Assembly (NCBI GenBank): GCA_000940995.1
Contig: CP005974.1
Location: 1,550,001 to 1,614,000, forward strand
Length of the DNA stretch: 64,000 nucleotides
DNA from: Photobacterium gaetbulicola Gung47
GTDB taxonomy: Bacteria; Pseudomonadota; Gammaproteobacteria; Enterobacterales; Vibrionaceae
Direction of reading: 5' to 3'
Positions 52,819 to 61,465 of the stretch are shown piece after piece (within the stretch, counting starts at the first letter, position 1; each line of letters opens with the position of its first letter). A model generated the notes under the pieces. It worked only from the letters and a program-made list of their open reading frames with translations, was not told the origin of the DNA and ran no database searches. Position numbers and translations under genes: made by a program.

Positions 52819-54501
52819 ATGTTAAAGCTCAGTCGTATGGGGCTTGTCCTGATGTGTGTCTTCTCTCAGGTGAACCATGCTGAAGAAGATACCTGGCCGG
52901 TACAGCCTTTGTCTGCAAGGGATCAGCTGGAGCAGCAGTTCTCGGATGATATTCTGCAGCAAAAGAAAGCCCGACAGTGGGTGCATGAAGTCGCCAATAA
53001 CATCGCGGCCATACGCTATGTTGATCAGCTGGCCGATTTGTACCAGAGCATCGGCTTCGTCCCGCTGTGGCAGGATACCTTCACTGCCAGTGATTTTGAA
53101 CAGCAGCTACGCATGGTGGTGCTATCGAATATCAGCAGTGATTTCAACCGCCGCTATTCACTTTTAAAACACTACAAACAGGCAAATGACTGGCGCCAGT
53201 ACGATCTGCTGGCGACCGATACCCTGTTTGCCTACATGAGCTACGTCGAGGGGATCCCGTCGTATGGCCGGGGGTGGTTGTTTGGTGCCGGGGTTGATCC
53301 CCAGCTGCCAGTGCCTTCCCAAGCTAGCCTGTCCCGTCTGTATAACGCGATCGATACAGAGCGGCTGCGGTTTTATGTCAACAGCCTCAAACCAGACGAC
53401 GAAAACTATACCCGGCTGCTGCTGGCCATTGATGCCCTTGAGCCTGCGGCCAGCGGTGACTGGCCCGGGTTCTACCAACCGGGGATCATCCGGATGGGGA
53501 CCCGGCTGCGTGATCCGGATGCGCTGATCACTATACTTGAACAGCTTGGCGATCTGCGGGATTTCGAGGCTGATCAGATCCGGGCTGCAGGTATACGTAC
53601 CTACAATGTTGATCTGGCTAATGCGGTTAAGAGCTTCCAGCGCCGCCACGGACTGAAGGAAGATGGGGTGATCGGCCCGCAGACTCGGCAATGGCTGGCG
53701 ATCTCACCAAGATCACGTATCCGTGTTCTGGCTCTCAATGCCCAGCGCACCCGGTTATGGCCTTCGGATGCCGCATCACTACTAGTGGTGAATATCCCCA
53801 ATTACGCACTCAGCCTGTGGCTTAATGATCGGCATGTGCTTGATAGCAAAGTGATTGTAGGCCGGCCGAGCCGGAGAACGCCACTGCTGACCACCAATGT
53901 GTCTTCGGTGGTGTTCAACCCATACTGGAATGTACCTATGTCGATTATGCGCAAGGATATTTTACCAAAGGCGCAGCGAGACAGAGGGTACCTGCACCGT
54001 AATGGGTTTGCGGTGATAAGAAGCTGGCAGAGTTCCGAGCAAATTCCTATCCATACCATTGATTGGCGTATCGTCAATGCTAAGTCGTTCCCGTACCGGT
54101 TGCGGCAAAAACCGGGCAGGAAAAATGCCTTGGGTAGGTTCAAGTTCAACATGCCCAATGACCATGCGATTTATTTGCATGATACCCCCGCCAAGAGCCT
54201 GTTTGCCAAAGAGACCCGAGCGTTCAGCTCTGGTTGCGTCAGGGTAGAGCAGGCAGATAACCTGGCGATGATTTTACTCAATCACTCTGGGGTGCCGGAG
54301 CAGCGGGTCAATGAGCTTAAGTCACGTACGAAAACCAAGACAGTGGGGCTGTCCAACAAAGTCAAGGTCCAGGTGATCTACCAGACAGCCTGGGTGGATA
54401 GCGACGGCTTGGTAAATTACCGTAACGATGTTTACGACTATGACAAGTTCGTTGCCATGTCTCAAAACCAAGAATTATTTACATCTCTTTACACTGAATA
54501 A
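52819..54501 (+). CDS. ldtD: L,D-transpeptidase LdtD (YcbB type)
   Basis: LdtD forms 3-3 (meso-DAP to meso-DAP) peptidoglycan cross-links in the periplasm. From ATG 52819 it has 560 residues with a Sec signal ending near NHA-EE. A scaffold domain (30-250), a peptidoglycan-binding domain (VKSFQRRHGLKEDGVIGPQT, about 275-295) and the YkuD catalytic domain follow. The active site is HDTP (His454) and FSSGCVRV (Cys473). GAGGAG 10 bases upstream supports 52819 over the open ATGs at 52789 and 52801. It is followed by a terminator and then mepK. In E. coli ldtD directly follows mukB. Confidence 0.93.
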   Translation: MLKLSRMGLVLMCVFSQVNHAEEDTWPVQPLSARDQLEQQFSDDILQQKKARQWVHEVANNIAAIRYVDQLADLYQSIGFVPLWQDTFTASDFEQQLRMVVLSNISSDFNRRYSLLKHYKQANDWRQYDLLATDTLFAYMSYVEGIPSYGRGWLFGAGVDPQLPVPSQASLSRLYNAIDTERLRFYVNSLKPDDENYTRLLLAIDALEPAASGDWPGFYQPGIIRMGTRLRDPDALITILEQLGDLRDFEADQIRAAGIRTYNVDLANAVKSFQRRHGLKEDGVIGPQTRQWLAISPRSRIRVLALNAQRTRLWPSDAASLLVVNIPNYALSLWLNDRHVLDSKVIVGRPSRRTPLLTTNVSSVVFNPYWNVPMSIMRKDILPKAQRDRGYLHRNGFAVIRSWQSSEQIPIHTIDWRIVNAKSFPYRLRQKPGRKNALGRFKFNMPNDHAIYLHDTPAKSLFAKETRAFSSGCVRVEQADNLAMILLNHSGVPEQRVNELKSRTKTKTVGLSNKVKVQVIYQTAWVDSDGLVNYRNDVYDYDKFVAMSQNQELFTSLYTE

Positions 54502-54523
54502 ACTGCTTTTGCGTCAATAATTA

Positions 54524-54556
54524 GGCGATCTTTGGTGGAAAGATCGCCGAGTTTTT
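54524..54556 (+). terminator. Rho-independent terminator after ldtD
   Basis: GGCGATCTTT, loop GGTGG, AAAGATCGCC, then GAGTTTTT, 23 bases past the ldtD stop. Confidence 0.9.
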
Positions 54557-54675
54557 GTCATTTCAAGGTTTGACTGAACAATATCTGAACGCTATCTTGC
54601 TTCTCCATTGAGGAATCCCGGTAAGGGTTGCGTTATCGTGCCCGGAGTAGGCCAGAAGTTAGTTGTTGTTGAGTT

Positions 54676-55224
54676 ATGTCTGAAATTGATTACAAGCGCC
54701 GTCAGCTTCTGGCGGCTGGCGGAGTGGCGCTTGGCGCGTGTTTGCTGCCAAGCTGGGCATTAGCGAGTCCGTACAAAGCAGGAAGTGCGCGTCAGATATC
54801 GTTGCATAATATTCATACCCGTGAAGAGCTCGAAAGTGAATTCTTCAACGGGAAACTGTATGTCAAAGAAGAGCTGCAGAAAATAAACTACATTTGCCGT
54901 GACTTCAGGCGCAACGAAGTCGCGAACATGGACCGGCGTTTGTTCGATGCAATCACCGAGATCCAAGCGGGGCTGGGCCACAAAGGCCAGGTTCGGATTA
55001 TTTCAGGCTACCGCTCGCCAGCGACCAATAAAGCACTGCAGAAAAATGGCGGTGTCGCGACAAAGAGCTATCATATGAAAGGTCAAGCGATTGACTTCAA
55101 CCTAGAAGGTGTCTCTCTGTCACGGATCCGCAATGCTGCACTTGATTTGCGTCTAGGTGGTGTAGGATATTATCCACGTAGCGGGTTCGTCCATATAGAT
55201 ACTGGACCGGTTCGTCGCTGGTAA
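54676..55224 (+). CDS. mepK: Murein endopeptidase MepK (YcbK, DUF882/M15)
   Basis: MepK cleaves 3-3 cross-links made by L,D-transpeptidases such as LdtD, the product of the gene just upstream. The 182-residue protein has a twin-arginine-like signal (YKRRQLLAAGGVALGACLLP, cleavage near ALA-SP). Its M15-type zinc domain has the likely ligands His133 and Asp140 (SYHMKGQAIDF) and His173 (GFVHIDTG). RIISGYRSPATNKAL is the conserved lead-in. All ligands are present. Position between ldtD and gloC is as in E. coli. It has its own terminator. Confidence 0.92.
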   Translation: MSEIDYKRRQLLAAGGVALGACLLPSWALASPYKAGSARQISLHNIHTREELESEFFNGKLYVKEELQKINYICRDFRRNEVANMDRRLFDAITEIQAGLGHKGQVRIISGYRSPATNKALQKNGGVATKSYHMKGQAIDFNLEGVSLSRIRNAALDLRLGGVGYYPRSGFVHIDTGPVRRW

Positions 55225-55271
55225 TGGCTAGTTTGCCTAGCTGCGTGCCCTAACCCAAACCGAATAATTTC

Positions 55272-55312
55272 AAAGCCGACACTTCCTCCCTCTCTTGGTA
55301 GCTGTCGGCTTT
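55272..55312 (+). terminator. Hairpin after mepK
   Basis: AAAGCCGACA and TGTCGGCTTT form a 10-bp stem with a 21-base loop, 47 bases after the mepK stop. Confidence 0.7.
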
Positions 55313-55403
55313 GCTGTCTCTTGCGTCCGCTGTCTTTCCCCCTGTTGCTGCACTGCGGTTTTTGCTATTCTGCGGCAAGAACTGAAATCGCTAGGAATTA
55401 TCA

Positions 55404-56057
55404 ATGAGCCTTCAATTTGAAATTGTGCCGGTCACTCCGTTTCAGCAAAACTGCTCCATCATCTGGTGTGATGAAACCAAGGAAGCCGCAATGGTTGATC
55501 CGGGAGGTGATATCCATCTTCTGAAAGAAAAAGTGCAGCAACTGGGACTGACTGTCACCAAGCTGATCTTGACCCACGGTCACTTGGACCACGTAGGTGG
55601 CACTGCACCGTTGGCTAAAGAATTGGGTATTCCGGTGGTTGGGCCGCACAAGGAAGACGCCTTCTGGCTTCAGGGCCTGCCTCGCCAGAGTGAGATGTTC
55701 GGCTTTCCATTAACCGAAGCGTTCGATCCTGATCAGTGGCTGGAAGACGGCGACACCGTTGCGGTGGGTAACCAGACATTGTCGGTACTGCATACCCCGG
55801 GCCATACGCCAGGCCATGTGGTGCTCTACAGCAGCGAGGCAAACGTGGCGTTTGTCGGTGATGTACTGTTCAAGGGAGGCATTGGCCGTACCGACTTCCC
55901 TAAAGGTGACTACCAGACCCTGATTGATTCAATCAAGGGCAAACTGTGGCCATTGGGCAATGACGTGACGTTTATTCCGGGTCACGGTCCGATTTCGACC
56001 TTTGGCAGTGAGCGTGCCTCGAATCCATTTGTTGCCGACGAGATGCCGCTGTACTGA
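55404..56057 (+). CDS. gloC: Type II glyoxalase GloC (YcbL), metallo-beta-lactamase fold
   Basis: GloC hydrolyses S-lactoylglutathione in methylglyoxal detoxification. The 217-residue protein has the metal motif THGHLDH (His58, His60, Asp62, His63). The other ligands lie in HTPGHTPGHVVLY, the bridging Asp in VGDVLFKGGIGRTD and the late His in FIPGHGPIST. It lacks the C-terminal helical domain of GloB, as expected for YcbL. In E. coli gloC is followed by aspC; here the uhp block intervenes. Confidence 0.92.
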   Translation: MSLQFEIVPVTPFQQNCSIIWCDETKEAAMVDPGGDIHLLKEKVQQLGLTVTKLILTHGHLDHVGGTAPLAKELGIPVVGPHKEDAFWLQGLPRQSEMFGFPLTEAFDPDQWLEDGDTVAVGNQTLSVLHTPGHTPGHVVLYSSEANVAFVGDVLFKGGIGRTDFPKGDYQTLIDSIKGKLWPLGNDVTFIPGHGPISTFGSERASNPFVADEMPLY

Positions 56058-56066
56058 TGACAAAGC

Positions 56067-56089
56067 AGCCCAGATTAGTCTGGGCTTTT
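56067..56089 (+). terminator. Rho-independent terminator after gloC
   Basis: AGCCCAGA, loop TTAG, TCTGGGCT, then a short T-run. Confidence 0.85.
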
Positions 56090-56102
56090 CCCCCTTGTTT
56101 TT

Positions 56103-56118
56103 TGTGACTACTTTCACG
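56103..56118. promoter_or_regulatory. CRP site upstream of uhpT
   Basis: TGTGACTACTTTCACG matches the CRP core TGTGA-N6-TCACA at nine of ten positions. Its centre is at 56110.5, about -103.5 from the start inferred from the -10 at 56202-56207. E. coli uhpT has its CRP site at the same distance. Confidence 0.75.
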
Positions 56119-56142
56119 TTTCTTCTCTCCTCTGGCTGGAAA

Positions 56143-56157
56143 TAGGAAATTTTCCTA
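56143..56157. promoter_or_regulatory. Probable UhpA operator of uhpT
   Basis: TAGGAAATTTTCCTA is a perfect 7-1-7 palindrome centred near -64 relative to the inferred start. That is where the strong UhpA site lies in E. coli. A direct repeat of TCCTAA (56153-56158 and 56162-56167) extends towards the promoter and may form the weaker second site. Confidence 0.65.
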
Positions 56158-56201
56158 ACTGTCCTAAGTCCGGTTCTCAAGCCACCTTTTATCAGCCTCC
56201 C

Positions 56202-56207
56202 TACAAT
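56202..56207 (+). promoter_or_regulatory. Predicted -10 element of uhpT
   Basis: TACAAT at 56202-56207 implies a start near 56214. The -35 position (AAGCCA, 56179-56184) is poor, as expected for an activator-dependent promoter. The leader of about 170 bases has an inverted repeat CTGTTGAA/TTCAACAG (56254-56261, 56303-56310). Confidence 0.6.
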
Positions 56208-56386
56208 GCCTGCCAATGGTCTTCTTGCAGTTTGCTTAACTGGCGAGTAGGGGCTGTTGAAGCTTTACCTTTCTCGGTGCCGATTGCAGCGCTTTGTGAG
56301 GTTTCAACAGACCCTATTCGGCAGGAGAAAGCCAGAACGCGCAGCAGTTGCTGCAGATAACGTCGAAAAAGTATTGAGGGTGACAC

Positions 56387-57787
56387 ATGCTTAAACTCCT
56401 TGATCAGGTGAGAAAGCCAACACTGGATCTGCCTGTAGAAGAGCGCCGTAAAATGTGGTTCAAGCCATTTATGCAATCTTACCTGGTTGTGTTTATTGGC
56501 TATATGACCATGTATCTGATCCGTAAAAACTTCAACGTTGCTCAGAACGACATGATTTCTACCTACGGTTTGTCGATGACAGATCTGGGTTTGATCGGTC
56601 TGGGCTTCTCCATTACTTACGGTATTGGTAAAACAGTCGTTTCTTATTATGCCGACGGAAAGAACACCAAACAGTTTCTTCCTTTCATGTTGATTCTTTC
56701 CGGTATTGCGATGTTGGGCTTCAGTGTCAGCATGGGAGGCTCGAGCGCCAGCCTGTTTATGATGATTGGCTTTTACGCGCTCAGTGGTTTCTTCCAGAGT
56801 ACCGGTGGCCCGTCAAGCTATTCGACCATCACCAAATGGACGCCGCGCAACAAGCGTGGTACTTACCTAGGCCTGTGGAACATGTCCCACAACGTGGGTG
56901 GTGCGGGTGCGGCCGGTGTTGCGCTATTTGGTGCTAACTACCTGTTCGACGGCCACGTGATCGGTATGTTCATCTTCCCGTCAATCATCGCATTGGTAGT
57001 GGGTTTCTTGGGGCTGCGCTTCGGTAGTGATTCACCGGAAGCATACGGCCTGGGTAAAGCGGAAGAGCTCTTTGGCGAAGAGATCAGCGAAGAAGATATC
57101 AGCGCTGAAGAAAACCAGATGACCAAGCGTGAAATCTTCATGGAATACGTGCTGAAGAACAAGATCATCTGGCTACTGTGCTTTGCTAACATCTTCTTAT
57201 ACATCGTGCGCATCGGTATCGACCAGTGGTCAACGGTATACGCTTACCAGGAGCTTGGCCTGTCAAAGGAAACCGCTATTTCTGGTTTCACCCTGTTCGA
57301 AGTCGGTGCGCTAGTTGGTACGCTGATGTGGGGTTACCTATCTGACTTGGCGAACGGTCGCCGTGCGTTGGTTGCCTGTGTGTCTTTGGTATTGATCATC
57401 TTCAGTCTTGAGTTTTACCAGCATGCAACGAATGAGTACATGTACCTGGGATCGCTGTTTGTGCTTGGCTTCCTGGTGTTCGGCCCGCAACTTCTCATTG
57501 GTGTTGCCGCTGTTGGCTTTGTGCCAAAGAAAGCGATCAGTGTTGCCGACGGTATCAAGGGAACCTTTGCTTACCTGATCGGTGATAGCTTCGCGAAACT
57601 GGGTCTGGGTATGATTGCCGACGGTACGCCTATCTTTGGCCTGACCGGCTGGAAAGGGACATTTGCTGCCCTAGATACCTCCGCGGCTGTGTGTATTGTC
57701 TTGCTAATCTTTGTTGCCATCGCGGAAGAGAAGAAAATCCGCCGCGAGAAGCGCCAGCAGAAGCAGCTTGAGCTAGAAACAGCGTAA
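56387..57787 (+). CDS. uhpT: Hexose-6-phosphate:phosphate antiporter UhpT
   Basis: UhpT takes up glucose-6-phosphate and related sugar phosphates in exchange for phosphate; it is also the route for fosfomycin. The 466-residue MFS protein has 12 TM segments. It is close to E. coli UhpT throughout, for example VRKPTLDLPVEERRKMWFKP, GYMTMYLIRKNFNVAQNDMI, YSTITKWTPRNKRGTYLG and FGPQLLIGVAAVGFVPKK. The essential arginine region YLIRKNFN is intact. It precedes uhpABC, separated by a terminator. A promoter with CRP and UhpA-like sites lies upstream. Confidence 0.97.
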   Translation: MLKLLDQVRKPTLDLPVEERRKMWFKPFMQSYLVVFIGYMTMYLIRKNFNVAQNDMISTYGLSMTDLGLIGLGFSITYGIGKTVVSYYADGKNTKQFLPFMLILSGIAMLGFSVSMGGSSASLFMMIGFYALSGFFQSTGGPSSYSTITKWTPRNKRGTYLGLWNMSHNVGGAGAAGVALFGANYLFDGHVIGMFIFPSIIALVVGFLGLRFGSDSPEAYGLGKAEELFGEEISEEDISAEENQMTKREIFMEYVLKNKIIWLLCFANIFLYIVRIGIDQWSTVYAYQELGLSKETAISGFTLFEVGALVGTLMWGYLSDLANGRRALVACVSLVLIIFSLEFYQHATNEYMYLGSLFVLGFLVFGPQLLIGVAAVGFVPKKAISVADGIKGTFAYLIGDSFAKLGLGMIADGTPIFGLTGWKGTFAALDTSAAVCIVLLIFVAIAEEKKIRREKRQQKQLELETA

Positions 57788-57811
57788 TCGCGACAACGAG
57801 ATGCTTTACCT

Positions 57812-57838
57812 AAAAAACTGCCTGCGGGCAGTTTTTTT
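57812..57838 (+). terminator. Rho-independent terminator after uhpT
   Basis: AAAAAACTGCC, loop TGCG, GGCAGTTTTTTT. It separates uhpT from uhpABC transcription. Confidence 0.93.
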
Positions 57839-57960
57839 ATGCCTGATTTCCATCGGCGGCAGGCTGCAAGTTCACTATTTTCGAATAATTACATTCCAGC
57901 CTTGTTTCAACAGGGCTGAACAGGTAGGTTATGCCTCTTTTTCGCCTTGGGGGACAAAAA

Positions 57961-58569
57961 ATGATCAACGTCGCATTGGTTGATGATCACATCATTGTGC
58001 GGTCTGGATTTGCGCAGCTGTTGATGTTGGAAGACGACATCCACGTAGTGGGCGAGTTCGGCTCGGCGAAAGATGCCCGCCAAGGACTGCCGGGCAGCCA
58101 GGCCAATGTATGCATTCTCGACATTTCCATGCCGGATGAAAGCGGTTTGTCATTGCTGGCCGATCTGCCGGAGGGGATTGCCTGTATCATGCTCAGCGTC
58201 CACGATAGCGCCTCGGTGGTTGAAAAGGCACTGGAGGCGGGGGCCCGGGGATACCTGAGCAAACGTTGCAGTCCCGATGAGCTGGTCCAGGCGGTCAGGA
58301 CCGCGGCGGCGGGCGGCTGTTACCTGACACCGGATATCGCGATAAAGCTGGCGACGACGGCGAAGTCTTCGTCATCGGTATCCCAGCTGACCAAGCGCGA
58401 GCGCCAGGTCGGGGAGATGCTGGCAACCGGATTGGATGTCAAAGCCGTGGCGACCGAGCTTGGCCTTAGCCACAAGACCGTCCACGTCCACCGGGCCAAT
58501 GCCATGGACAAGCTCGGTGCCAAGAACAATGTTGAACTTGCCAAGCACTTCGATACCGAGGTGTTGTAA
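57961..58569 (+). CDS. uhpA: Response regulator UhpA (NarL family)
   Basis: UhpA activates uhpT when phosphorylated by UhpB. From ATG 57961 (GGGGGA upstream) it has 202 residues. The receiver domain has Asp8/Asp9, phospho-acceptor Asp54 in CILDISMPDESG and Lys101 in GYLSKRCSPDEL. A LuxR-type HTH follows (LTKRERQVGEMLATGLDVKA, then GLSHKTVHVHRANAMDKLGA). The open frame to 57931 is not family-like. The stop overlaps uhpB by one base. Confidence 0.95.
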   Translation: MINVALVDDHIIVRSGFAQLLMLEDDIHVVGEFGSAKDARQGLPGSQANVCILDISMPDESGLSLLADLPEGIACIMLSVHDSASVVEKALEAGARGYLSKRCSPDELVQAVRTAAAGGCYLTPDIAIKLATTAKSSSSVSQLTKRERQVGEMLATGLDVKAVATELGLSHKTVHVHRANAMDKLGAKNNVELAKHFDTEVL

Positions 58570-60095
58570 TGCGCAACTTTGCCCTTACCACGCTTGGTGG
58601 GTGGCTGCTTATCGCCTGTGCCTGGTTTTGCCTTTGGGCGATCGCGTCGTATTTTACCCTTGACCCCGAGCTGGCTGTGTTTCTGTTTCCTTTCGCGTTG
58701 CGGATGGGAATTGCTTTGCATTGCCCGAAAAAATACTGGGGGGCGGTTTATGGTGCCGAGTGGGGGCTGATGCTGGCACTGGCTCCGCAGGTCGGTAATC
58801 CGTTATGGGAGGCAGCCTTGTGTGCCAGTGTTGCCAGCGTACCGTTGTTGTGGGGAGCACACGGCCAATATTACGGCTCCCAGTTGCGGCGGCTATGCGT
58901 GATGGGGACGGTGATCGGTTTGACGGCGTTGCTCAATGTTGCGATATCGGGCTGGTTCAGCGAGCACAGCTGGATGGTGTTGCTGGTCAGTATTACTGGC
59001 GGGTTGATGCTAGTCCCTAGCTGTTACCTGATTTGGAGCTACTTGTTCCAACAGGCTTGGATCCCGCTTACGGTGGATCTGGTGTCCAGGCCGGTGGCTT
59101 TGCGGGTACGGCACATCTTTTTCTATGCCGGGCTGTTTATTGCCAGTATTGCGCTGCAACTTGGTCTACCGGACGAAATGCGCCGGTTTGCCCCTTTCTG
59201 CTTGGCGATCCCGATCATCTTGTTGGCATTTCGTTACGGTTGGCAGGGGGCGTTGCTGGGGACGCTGCTCAATAGTGTGGCCTTGATAGCGGCCCGCAGT
59301 ACGGGAAGCGATCTGGAGGTGACGGACTTGCTACTTTCGCTCTCGGCGCAAAGCTTAACCGGAATTTTACTGGGCATGGGGATCCAGCGTCAGCGCGAAC
59401 TGAATCAGCAGCTGCGTCTGCAGTTAGACCGCAACCACAGTCTTTCCCGTCAGCTGGTCAAAGCCGAAGAGTCGGTGCGGCGCGATGTTGCCCGTGAGCT
59501 GCATGATGAAATTGGCCAGAATATTACGGCTATTCGTACTCAGGCATCCATTATCCAGCGGGTCGAGACCACCCCTGTCGGCGCGGGGTGTGCCGGGATG
59601 ATCGAAAACCTGTCGCTGAATATCTACGACACGACCAAAGGGCTGTTGAGCCGGCTGCGGCCCAAATCACTCGATGATATGGGGTTGGCCGATTCTCTTG
59701 AGCAACTGATACGTGACTTGGAATGCGAGGCGCTCGGGATTAACGCGGTCATCACTTGGCATTGCAACGGATCCGACCCTGACACCTTGAGTGATACCCT
59801 GAGCGTGACGCTTTATCGCCTGTGCCAGGAGGCGATGAATAATGTGGTCAAATATGCCAATGCCAGCCAGCTTGAACTGACTTTTGTACTGTGTGACGAC
59901 ACGGTTGACTTGACCGTGAGGGACAACGGCCGCGGCTTCAGTGTTGACCAGGTGATGCAGATGTCATCCTCGGGGTTTGGCCTGCAGGGAATGCGCGAGC
60001 GGGTCGAGGCACTTGGGGGGACGATTCAGATTGAAAGCCAGATCGCCGGAGCCAACCAAGGCACTGGTATCACCATCCAAATGCCCCTTTTGTAA
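58569..60095 (+). CDS. uhpB: Sensor histidine kinase UhpB
   Basis: UhpB works with UhpC to sense external glucose-6-phosphate. The 508-residue protein has an N-terminal membrane domain of about eight TM segments (1-285), MASE1-like in character. A coiled linker and a HisKA_3 dimerisation box RRDVARELHDEIGQNITAIR with phospho-acceptor His312 follow. The HATPase_c domain (LCQEAMNNVVKYANASQLEL, DNGRGF, GFGLQGMRERVEALGG) closes it. All catalytic boxes look intact. Confidence 0.95.
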   Translation: MRNFALTTLGGWLLIACAWFCLWAIASYFTLDPELAVFLFPFALRMGIALHCPKKYWGAVYGAEWGLMLALAPQVGNPLWEAALCASVASVPLLWGAHGQYYGSQLRRLCVMGTVIGLTALLNVAISGWFSEHSWMVLLVSITGGLMLVPSCYLIWSYLFQQAWIPLTVDLVSRPVALRVRHIFFYAGLFIASIALQLGLPDEMRRFAPFCLAIPIILLAFRYGWQGALLGTLLNSVALIAARSTGSDLEVTDLLLSLSAQSLTGILLGMGIQRQRELNQQLRLQLDRNHSLSRQLVKAEESVRRDVARELHDEIGQNITAIRTQASIIQRVETTPVGAGCAGMIENLSLNIYDTTKGLLSRLRPKSLDDMGLADSLEQLIRDLECEALGINAVITWHCNGSDPDTLSDTLSVTLYRLCQEAMNNVVKYANASQLELTFVLCDDTVDLTVRDNGRGFSVDQVMQMSSSGFGLQGMRERVEALGGTIQIESQIAGANQGTGITIQMPLL

Positions 60096-60130
60096 AGTCG
60101 GCAGCAACCAATCGAAGTGAGAGCCTACCT

Positions 60131-61465
60131 GTGAAAGCGCCCATGTCAGGGATCGTAAAGTCTTCGCCCGCAACCGGGGCTAGTAATTATGGCGACAGTG
60201 TTGATGCGCGCTATCGCTACTGGCGCCTGCACATCATGCTGACCATGTATGTCGGTTATGCGGTGTTTTACTTTACCCGCAAGAATTTTAACTACGCCAT
60301 GCCGACCATGCTGGTTGATCTTGGGTTGGATAAAGCGGATATCGGTTTGATGGGGACCTTGTTCTACATCACCTATGGTGCCTCCAAGTTTCTTTCCGGG
60401 GTGATTTCCGACCGCTCTAATCCTCGTTTCTTCATGGGCATTGGCCTGATGGCAACCGGTGTGGTCAACATTATGTTCGGCTTTGCTGATTCACTGTGGT
60501 GGCTGATGACCTTGTGGGTATGCAATGCATGGTTTCAAGGCTGGGGATGGCCACCTTGCTCGAAGCTGATGACGACTTGGTATTCCCGGTCAGAGCGCGG
60601 CTTCTGGTGGTCTATCTGGAATACCGCGCACAATGTCGGTGGGGCGTTGATCCCCTTGCTGGTCGGCTATCTGACCTTACACTACAGCTGGCGCCTGGGT
60701 TTTATTGTTCCGGGGGGAATTGCGGTGGTGATCGGGGCGGTACTGTGCTGGCGGTTGCGGGATAAGCCTGTCACCCTGGGGTTGCCGACCGTTGGCGAGT
60801 GGCGTCGGGATCGGCTCGAGCTAACCCATGAGCGTGAAGGATTCGGCCTCAACACACGGGAGATCATACGCAAGTATGTCCTGACCAATAAATATATCTG
60901 GCTGTTGGCCTTTAGCTATGTGCTGGTTTACGTGGTGCGCACAGCGATCAATGACTGGGGTAACCTCTACCTGAGTGAACAGCAGGGATACGGACTGATC
61001 CAGGCTAATATGGCGCTGTCGCTGTTTGAAGTCGGGGGATTTGTGGGCTCTCTGGTCGCAGGGTGGGGGTCGGATCGTTTGTTTGGCGGCAACCGCGGGC
61101 CAATGAATGTCATTTTTGCTATCGGGATCTTCCTGTCGGTAGCGGCCTTGTGGTTGATGCCGGTGAAAAGCTTCGCCTTACTGTCAGGGTGTTTCTTTTC
61201 GGTCGGTTTTTTCGTCTTTGGTCCGCAGATGTTGATTGGTATGGCGGCGGCGGAGTGCTCACACAAAGACTCGGTCGGCGCGGCCACCGGGTTCGTTGGG
61301 TTATTTGCCTATATGGGGGCGGCGTTGGCTGGCTACCCGCTCGCCTTGGTGATGGAATATTTCCACTGGACAGGCTTTTTTGTTGTCATTTCCGTGGCGG
61401 CAGGGGTGATTGGGCTGTTGCTATTACCGTTTCTCAAGGCTCAGGCCGCGCCTGCGGGAGTCTAG
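60131..61465 (+). CDS. uhpC: UhpC glucose-6-phosphate receptor/transporter-like protein
   Basis: UhpC is an MFS protein, homologous to UhpT, that serves as the receptor for external glucose-6-phosphate and activates UhpB. The 444-residue protein has 12 TM segments, with YVGYAVFYFTRKNFNYAMPT, WGWPPCSKLMTTWYSRSERG and FGPQMLIGMAAAECSHKDSV. Its start is GTG 60131 or ATG 60143. Its stop and the stop of the convergent gene share CTAG (61462-61465). Confidence 0.94.
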   Translation: MKAPMSGIVKSSPATGASNYGDSVDARYRYWRLHIMLTMYVGYAVFYFTRKNFNYAMPTMLVDLGLDKADIGLMGTLFYITYGASKFLSGVISDRSNPRFFMGIGLMATGVVNIMFGFADSLWWLMTLWVCNAWFQGWGWPPCSKLMTTWYSRSERGFWWSIWNTAHNVGGALIPLLVGYLTLHYSWRLGFIVPGGIAVVIGAVLCWRLRDKPVTLGLPTVGEWRRDRLELTHEREGFGLNTREIIRKYVLTNKYIWLLAFSYVLVYVVRTAINDWGNLYLSEQQGYGLIQANMALSLFEVGGFVGSLVAGWGSDRLFGGNRGPMNVIFAIGIFLSVAALWLMPVKSFALLSGCFFSVGFFVFGPQMLIGMAAAECSHKDSVGAATGFVGLFAYMGAALAGYPLALVMEYFHWTGFFVVISVAAGVIGLLLLPFLKAQAAPAGV

